From the NCBI GenBank assembly GCA_020048295.1, contig JAIFMT010000200.1, forward strand, positions 1-9,708: a stretch of 9,708 nt of DNA, read 5' to 3'. The notes under the pieces were generated by a model, which made no database searches, was not told the origin of the DNA, and saw nothing but the letters and a program-made list of their open reading frames with translations. How positions within the stretch are numbered: position 1 is the stretch's first letter; each line of letters begins with the position of its first letter. Both the position numbers and the translations under genes were made by a program. The DNA comes from Rhodoferax sp. Lineage in GTDB: Bacteria > Pseudomonadota > Gammaproteobacteria > Burkholderiales > Burkholderiaceae. Below, in pieces: positions 6,269-9,708 of the stretch.

Positions 6269-7137
6269 TGAACTTTACCGACCTGCTGCGCGCCGCCGAG
6301 CGCCAAAACCAATCTCTGCTATGCGTTGGGCTGGACCCCGAGCCAAGCCGCTTTCCCACTTCCTTCAAGGACGATGCCAGCCGTATCTATGACTTTTGTG
6401 CGGCCATCGTCGATGCCACGGCCGACCTGGCGATGGCCTTCAAGCCACAAATTGCCTACTTTGCCGCGCACCGCGCCGAAGCCCAGCTTGAGCGGCTGAT
6501 CAGCCACATGCGTCGTAGCGCGCCCCATGTGCCAGTGATTCTGGATGCCAAGCGTGGTGACATTGGCAGCACCGCCGAGCAATATGCCATCGAGGCGTTT
6601 GAGCGCTACGGCGCCGATGCCGTCACTCTGTCGCCCTTCATGGGCTTTGATTCGGTGCAGCCCTATCTGAAGCACCACGGCAAGGGCGCTTTTTTGCTGT
6701 GCCGCACCTCCAACCCCGGTGGCGACGACTTTCAGGCACAGCGGCTGGCCGATGTGCCCGGCCAGCCGTTCCTGTATGAGCACATTGCGCAACTGGCGCA
6801 AGGACCGTGGAACAGCAACGGCCAGCTCGGGCTGGTGGTAGGTGCCACCTACCCGGCCGAGATTGAACGCGTGCGTGCGCTGGCCCCCACTTTGCCGCTG
6901 CTGATACCAGGCGTGGGGGCACAGGGCGGCGATGCACGCGCCACCGTGCAGGCGGGCTGGCGCGGCAGCGTGCTGGAGGGTGGTGGCTTTGACACGCGTG
7001 CGCCAATCATTGTCAATTCGTCGCGTGCCATTTTGTATGCCTCCAGCAGCACCGACTTTGCCGCTGCAGCGCGCCGCGAAGCGCTGAAAACCCGCGACAC
7101 GCTGCAGGCCGCACGCAGCATCGGTCAGCCCATCTGA
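6268..7137 (+). CDS. pyrF: Orotidine 5'-phosphate decarboxylase, long type
   Basis: 289 residues. It catalyses the last step of UMP synthesis, decarboxylation of orotidine 5'-phosphate, in the cytosol as a TIM-barrel dimer. The start [11 protein letters not shown] (16-26) is the first barrel strand. The catalytic signature is [17 protein letters not shown] (91-107), with D93, K95 and D98 in the D-x-K-x-x-D pattern. Phosphate-binding loops are [10 protein letters not shown] (213-222) and [11 protein letters not shown] (247-257). Length and the DAKRGD form fit the longer subfamily found in many beta-proteobacteria and actinobacteria, not the short E. coli type of about 245 residues. The ATG at 6268 was chosen because the frame upstream shows no conserved sequence. 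The gene stands alone, divergent from the CDF gene and convergent with the MFS gene. Confidence 0.95.
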   Translation: MNFTDLLRAAERQNQSLLCVGLDPEPSRFPTSFKDDASRIYDFCAAIVDATADLAMAFKPQIAYFAAHRAEAQLERLISHMRRSAPHVPVILDAKRGDIGSTAEQYAIEAFERYGADAVTLSPFMGFDSVQPYLKHHGKGAFLLCRTSNPGGDDFQAQRLADVPGQPFLYEHIAQLAQGPWNSNGQLGLVVGATYPAEIERVRALAPTLPLLIPGVGAQGGDARATVQAGWRGSVLEGGGFDTRAPIIVNSSRAILYASSSTDFAAAARREALKTRDTLQAARSIGQPI

Positions 7138-7164
7138 CCCGGTGGGTGGGCCCGGCCCCGATGG

Positions 7165-8379
7165 CTACCGTGCCTGGGTACGCTGGCCCACACCCAGCGC
7201 AGTCACCACGCTGAGCAGCAACACGGCCGACGCACCCAGCAAGGTGGCGGCGTACTGGCCGTGGTCCATCAGCGTGCCAAATAGCACGGGCGAGACGGCA
7301 AAACCAGTGTCCAGGCCAGAATAGACCAGACCATAAACCCGGCCGGTGGCACCTTTGGGGGTGGCCCTCTTGATCATCATGTCACGCGAGGGGCCGCCAA
7401 TGCCGATGGCAAAGCCGGTGCTGGCCAGCACCACCATGGTCAGCCGGGCATCCAGCAAGCCGCTGCCACACAAGGCCAGCAGGGCAGCCCCCACGCTCAT
7501 GGCCCAGGCCACCACGCGGTCGCTGTGGTGCGATCTGGCCGCGACAAAACCACCTACCAGCATGCCCAGCGCCCCACACAGCATGTAGGCCGTGAGCGTG
7601 AGCGTGGCGGACTCGAAACTGATGCCGTGCAAGGCCTTCAGGATCGATACAGAAAAGCTCTGGATCACCGCCAGCGTCATGGTGGACAAAAAGAAAAATC
7701 CAAAACACCACCACACCACCGGCAACTTCATGAAGGCCATGCTGTGCTCGGCGGGGTGGTCCGCATGCGGCACCAGCACCCGCGTCAGCAGCTTGTCGCG
7801 CTGCACAAAAAGCAGCAACCAAACCCCCACATACAGGGCCGCCGCTGCCAGGTAGGCGGTGCGCCAGTGGCTCAACGCGCTGATGCCAACAAAAAACACC
7901 GGTGCCAACGCCCAGCCCAGGTTGCCGGTCAAGCCGTGTGCGCTGAACGCATAGCCCAGTCGCGGGGCTGACACGCGCTGGTTCAAGATGGTGAAATCCA
8001 CCGGATGGAAAGTGGCGTTGGCCAGCCCGGCCAGCGCCGCCACCGCCAGCAGCCCGCTGTAGCCGGTGACCAACGCGCCGAGCAAACTGGCCAGCACGAA
8101 CAGCCCCAGCGCGGTAAACAACAGCGGCCGCGCGCCGACTTTGTCCACCACAAAGCCGGCCGAGGCCTGGCCGATACCCGACACGACAAAGAACGTGCTC
8201 ATCAGCAAACCGAGTTGCGAATAGCTCAGGCCAAACTCGGTCATGAACACAGGAAACAGCGGTACCAGCAGCAAATGGCCAAAGTGCGACGCAGCATGCG
8301 CCAGGCCAACCAGTCCGATGATGGCAGCATCCTGCTGCAAGGGCACAGGGACGGGCAAGGTGTGGGTGGCAGAGCTCAT
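7165..8379 (-). CDS. Major facilitator superfamily (MFS) transporter
   Basis: 404 residues from the ATG at 8379; about twelve hydrophobic helices in two halves split by a polar loop near 215-230. It is an inner-membrane secondary transporter. The TM2-TM3 loop carries MFS motif A as GFVVDKVGAR (75-84). Other notable segments are ATFHPVDFTILNQRV near 120-135 and SAHGLTGNLGWALAP, features I associate with the fosmidomycin-resistance-like drug efflux branch; substrate is not determinable here. A related signature recurs in the second half at GRVYGLVYSGLDTGFAVSP. The frame stays open upstream to 8556, and an in-frame ATG near 8450 would add about 24 residues, but those look non-conserved. The Shine-Dalgarno at 8379 is weak. 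It ends 27 bp from pyrF (convergent) and diverges from the DUF3050 gene. Confidence 0.88.
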   Translation of the reverse strand: MSSATHTLPVPVPLQQDAAIIGLVGLAHAASHFGHLLLVPLFPVFMTEFGLSYSQLGLLMSTFFVVSGIGQASAGFVVDKVGARPLLFTALGLFVLASLLGALVTGYSGLLAVAALAGLANATFHPVDFTILNQRVSAPRLGYAFSAHGLTGNLGWALAPVFFVGISALSHWRTAYLAAAALYVGVWLLLFVQRDKLLTRVLVPHADHPAEHSMAFMKLPVVWWCFGFFFLSTMTLAVIQSFSVSILKALHGISFESATLTLTAYMLCGALGMLVGGFVAARSHHSDRVVAWAMSVGAALLALCGSGLLDARLTMVVLASTGFAIGIGGPSRDMMIKRATPKGATGRVYGLVYSGLDTGFAVSPVLFGTLMDHGQYAATLLGASAVLLLSVVTALGVGQRTQAR

Positions 8380-8540
8380 GGTGCAATGGTAGCGGTGCCC
8401 GCCCGCCTGTTGCGGCGCACCGGCGCAAACACACGCCAGCAGCACAGCCATTGCGCTTGGATGACAGACACCCGGCGCAACCCGTTTTCCGTCATGGATA
8501 CCCAGCGGGGTACTAAACTCACGGTTTTTTGAAAAATAAC

Positions 8541-9401
8541 ATGCCCAAGACAACAACTCCCAGCCCGGCCTTCAGCCCCGCCATCGTGGCCAAACTCGCG
8601 CCACAACTCGACCAACACCCGCTGTACGCAGCGGTGCAAACCCTCGATGACCTGCGCGCCTTCATGGCCCAGCACGTTTATTCGGTGTGGGACTTCATGT
8701 CGCTGCTGAAATGCCTGCAAGGTCATATTGCGCCCACCACGCTGCCCTGGAAGCCGCGTGGCAGTGGAGAGGTGCGCTACTTCATCAACCAGATTGTGGT
8801 GGGCGAAGAGTGCGACGACGGCCTGCCCGATGCCAATGGCCAGCCCACCCACACCAGCCACTTCGAGCTGTATTGCGATGCCATGCGCGAGATTGGTGCT
8901 GACCCGGCACCCGCCATCCGCTTTGTCGAGGTGGCTGCGGCACGCGGCATTGAGGCGGCGCTGGCGCTCTACATCGCCCCGCCCGCCGCGGCCGCTTTCA
9001 TGCGCAGCACCTTTGGCTTCATCGACAGCGGCAAGCCGCATGTGGTCGGCGCAGCGTTTGCGCTTGGGCGCGAGCACATCATTCCCAACATGTTTCGCGC
9101 GCTGCTGGCCAGGATGGGCATTGATGCCAAAGCTGCGCCAGCGTTTCATTTTTACCTGGAGCGCCACATTCACCTCGACGAAGACTTTCACGCGCCTCTG
9201 GCATTGCGCATGGTCAACGAACTGGTCGATGGCGATGCCACTCGTCTGGCCGAAGCCAAAGCCGCCGCCCGCGCTGCGGTGCAGGCACGCGTTACCTTCT
9301 GGGACGGCGTACTGCAGTCACTGCCAGCAGCCCAGCCTGCGCTGCGCGTCACAACTGCCAAAGCCAAGGCCAAGGCTAAAACTAAGATTACTTCCAAATA
9401 A
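8541..9401 (+). CDS. DUF3050 family protein, heme-oxygenase-like fold
   Basis: 286 residues from ATG 8541; a TTG at 8529 is also in frame, and no Shine-Dalgarno precedes either. I recognise the DUF3050 pattern: LDQHPLYAAVQTLDDLRAFM (23-42), HVYSVWDFMSLLKCLQ (45-60), the PWKPRG...RYFINQIVVGEE stretch (69-90), SHFELY (106-111), GREHIIPNMF (177-186) and YLERHIHLDEDFH (205-217). The all-helical layout and the H209-x3-D213-x3-H217 spacing, with E90, H107, E109 or E178 as further candidates, suggest a metal-binding heme-oxygenase-like protein, possibly a diiron oxidase; this is inference, and the family has no firmly assigned function that I know of. The tail (271-286) is a Lys-Ala repeat, TTAKAKAKAKTK, likely disordered and encoded by near-tandem AAGGCC/AAAGCC units. 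It is cytosolic; no signal peptide is seen. Confidence 0.85.
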   Translation: MPKTTTPSPAFSPAIVAKLAPQLDQHPLYAAVQTLDDLRAFMAQHVYSVWDFMSLLKCLQGHIAPTTLPWKPRGSGEVRYFINQIVVGEECDDGLPDANGQPTHTSHFELYCDAMREIGADPAPAIRFVEVAAARGIEAALALYIAPPAAAAFMRSTFGFIDSGKPHVVGAAFALGREHIIPNMFRALLARMGIDAKAAPAFHFYLERHIHLDEDFHAPLALRMVNELVDGDATRLAEAKAAARAAVQARVTFWDGVLQSLPAAQPALRVTTAKAKAKAKTKITSK

Positions 9402-9444
9402 ATAGCTGTTAGCACATACCGGCAAAGGGCTTTAAGCTATTTTT
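9400..9444. terminator. Possible bidirectional terminator in repeat copy C
   Basis: AAATAGCT (9400-9407) and AGCTATTT (9435-9442) are a perfect 8-bp inverted repeat around a 27-base loop that contains a small inner AGC/GCT pairing. T-rich sequence follows on the plus strand (9440-9444), and the complementary strand also ends in T-rich sequence after the stem. It lies just after the DUF3050 stop and before the end of a convergent gene. The stem is AT-rich and the loop long, so strength is doubtful. Confidence 0.35.
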
Positions 9445-9446
9445 AT
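9402..9446 (+). repeat. Interspersed 45-bp repeat, copy C
   Basis: Starts ATAGCTGTTAGCAC directly after the DUF3050 stop codon and contains GGCAAAGGGCT, shared with copy B. It aligns without gaps to copy B (30 of 45) and copy A (27 of 45), counted by eye. Its right end (TTAAGCTATTTTTAT) is diverged from AGAGG-type copies and has become complementary to its left end. Confidence 0.55.
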
Positions 9447-9541
9447 ATAAATCCTCGAGCTTCTGGCCAGATCCAGCCTGGGTGCGCCGCAAGGCAGTTG
9501 TGGAGCGCTGATGTCGCGCTGGTGTCGCGCCGATCTGCCGG

Positions 9542-9708
9542 TCAGCCGCGCTGCAGCCGTGCCAACACCAGCGCGTAGCTGTAGTACTTTTTGTTGGCTG
9601 CATTGAGCGTGTGCACCCGCTCCAGCAGCTCGCGGGCCTCGGCGGCCAGCGCTTCCCTGTAGCCTTCCTTGGTCATCTGCGCGATCAGCAGGCCGCACAG
9701 GTTGACCA
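9542..9708 (-). CDS. C-terminal fragment of an unidentified protein
   Basis: The last 54 residues before a TGA at 9544-9542 are visible; the gene enters from beyond 9708. The fragment reads VNLCGLLIAQMTKEGYREAL then AAEARELLERVHTLNAANKK and YYSYALVLARLQRG. It is amphipathic and helical with charged-residue and Leu spacing, and its third-position GC bias matches neighbouring genes, so I take it as real coding sequence. I do not recognise the family. It converges on the DUF3050 gene across 140 bp that hold repeat copy C (9402-9446) and about 95 bp (9447-9541) in which I see nothing beyond a TGTCGCGC doublet near 9512-9530. Confidence 0.6.
   Translation of the reverse strand, partial: VNLCGLLIAQMTKEGYREALAAEARELLERVHTLNAANKKYYSYALVLARLQRG

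Noticed and set aside
7138..7164. GC-rich stretch between pyrF and the MFS gene as a terminator
   Set aside because: Runs of G and C are present, but no clean stem plus T-tract on either strand.
7382..8434. Long alternative frame on the minus strand over the MFS gene
   Set aside because: It has the Ala/Gly/Arg/His-rich composition of an off-frame read; the other frame shows transmembrane helices and MFS motif A.
8383..8454. GCAATGG (8383-8389) and CCATTGC (8448-8454) inverted repeat between the MFS and DUF3050 genes
   Set aside because: Only 7 bp with a 58-base gap; such pairs are expected by chance in sequence of this length.
8511..8540. TACTAA/TAAACT as a -10 for the DUF3050 gene
   Set aside because: No acceptable -35 at 16-18 bp and two competing registers; too weak to list as a promoter.
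1..9708. CRISPR array, tRNA/rRNA, IS element, prophage or toxin-antitoxin module
   Set aside because: No regularly spaced repeats, tRNA-like cloverleaf, transposase motif, phage gene or small paired genes were found on either strand.

Overview
The window is GC-rich, densely packed chromosomal DNA. It reads like a betaproteobacterium of the Burkholderiales, most likely a member of the Comamonadaceae related to Rhodoferax or Polaromonas. That placement is inferred from gene order (tsaB, rimI, family-4 uracil-DNA glycosylase), from protein style, and from a short AT-richer interspersed repeat that resembles one I remember from that family. No database was searched.

Layout, left to right. A truncated gene on the minus strand (1-796) encodes an exported FecR-domain protein. 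It diverges from a GAF plus HD-GYP cyclic-di-GMP phosphodiesterase gene (982-2622), and the intergenic region between them carries an inverted and direct repeat cluster. Next is a plus-strand cluster: tsaB (2766-3562, apparently frameshifted), rimI (3597-4097) and a divergent family-4 uracil-DNA glycosylase (4094-5143). The last two overlap at ATGA. Converging on it is a cation diffusion facilitator gene (5177-6142, minus). That gene diverges from pyrF (6268-7137, plus) across a region with a perfect 8-bp inverted repeat. pyrF converges with an MFS transporter gene (7165-8379, minus), which diverges from a DUF3050 gene (8541-9401, plus). The window ends in the C-terminus of an unidentified minus-strand gene (9542-9708).

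Most genes are housekeeping or single-gene units: tRNA t6A modification, protein N-acetylation, base-excision repair, pyrimidine synthesis, metal efflux and second-messenger turnover. I see no CRISPR array, transposase, phage gene, rRNA or tRNA, and no clear new multi-gene defence or biosynthetic system.

The most unusual content is small in scale. (1) A 45-bp interspersed repeat occurs three times in the same orientation, each time in a different role: upstream of tsaB, where it supplies the Shine-Dalgarno sequence and part of the start codon; in frame inside the glycosylase gene; and between two convergent genes as a terminator-like hairpin. (2) tsaB lacks about 17 codons and changes frame near 2880. 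(3) The glycosylase keeps its iron-sulfur cysteines but has lost several active-site motif residues. (4) The HD-GYP domain is split by an insertion of about 110 residues. (5) Two divergent intergenic regions hold operator-like symmetric elements.
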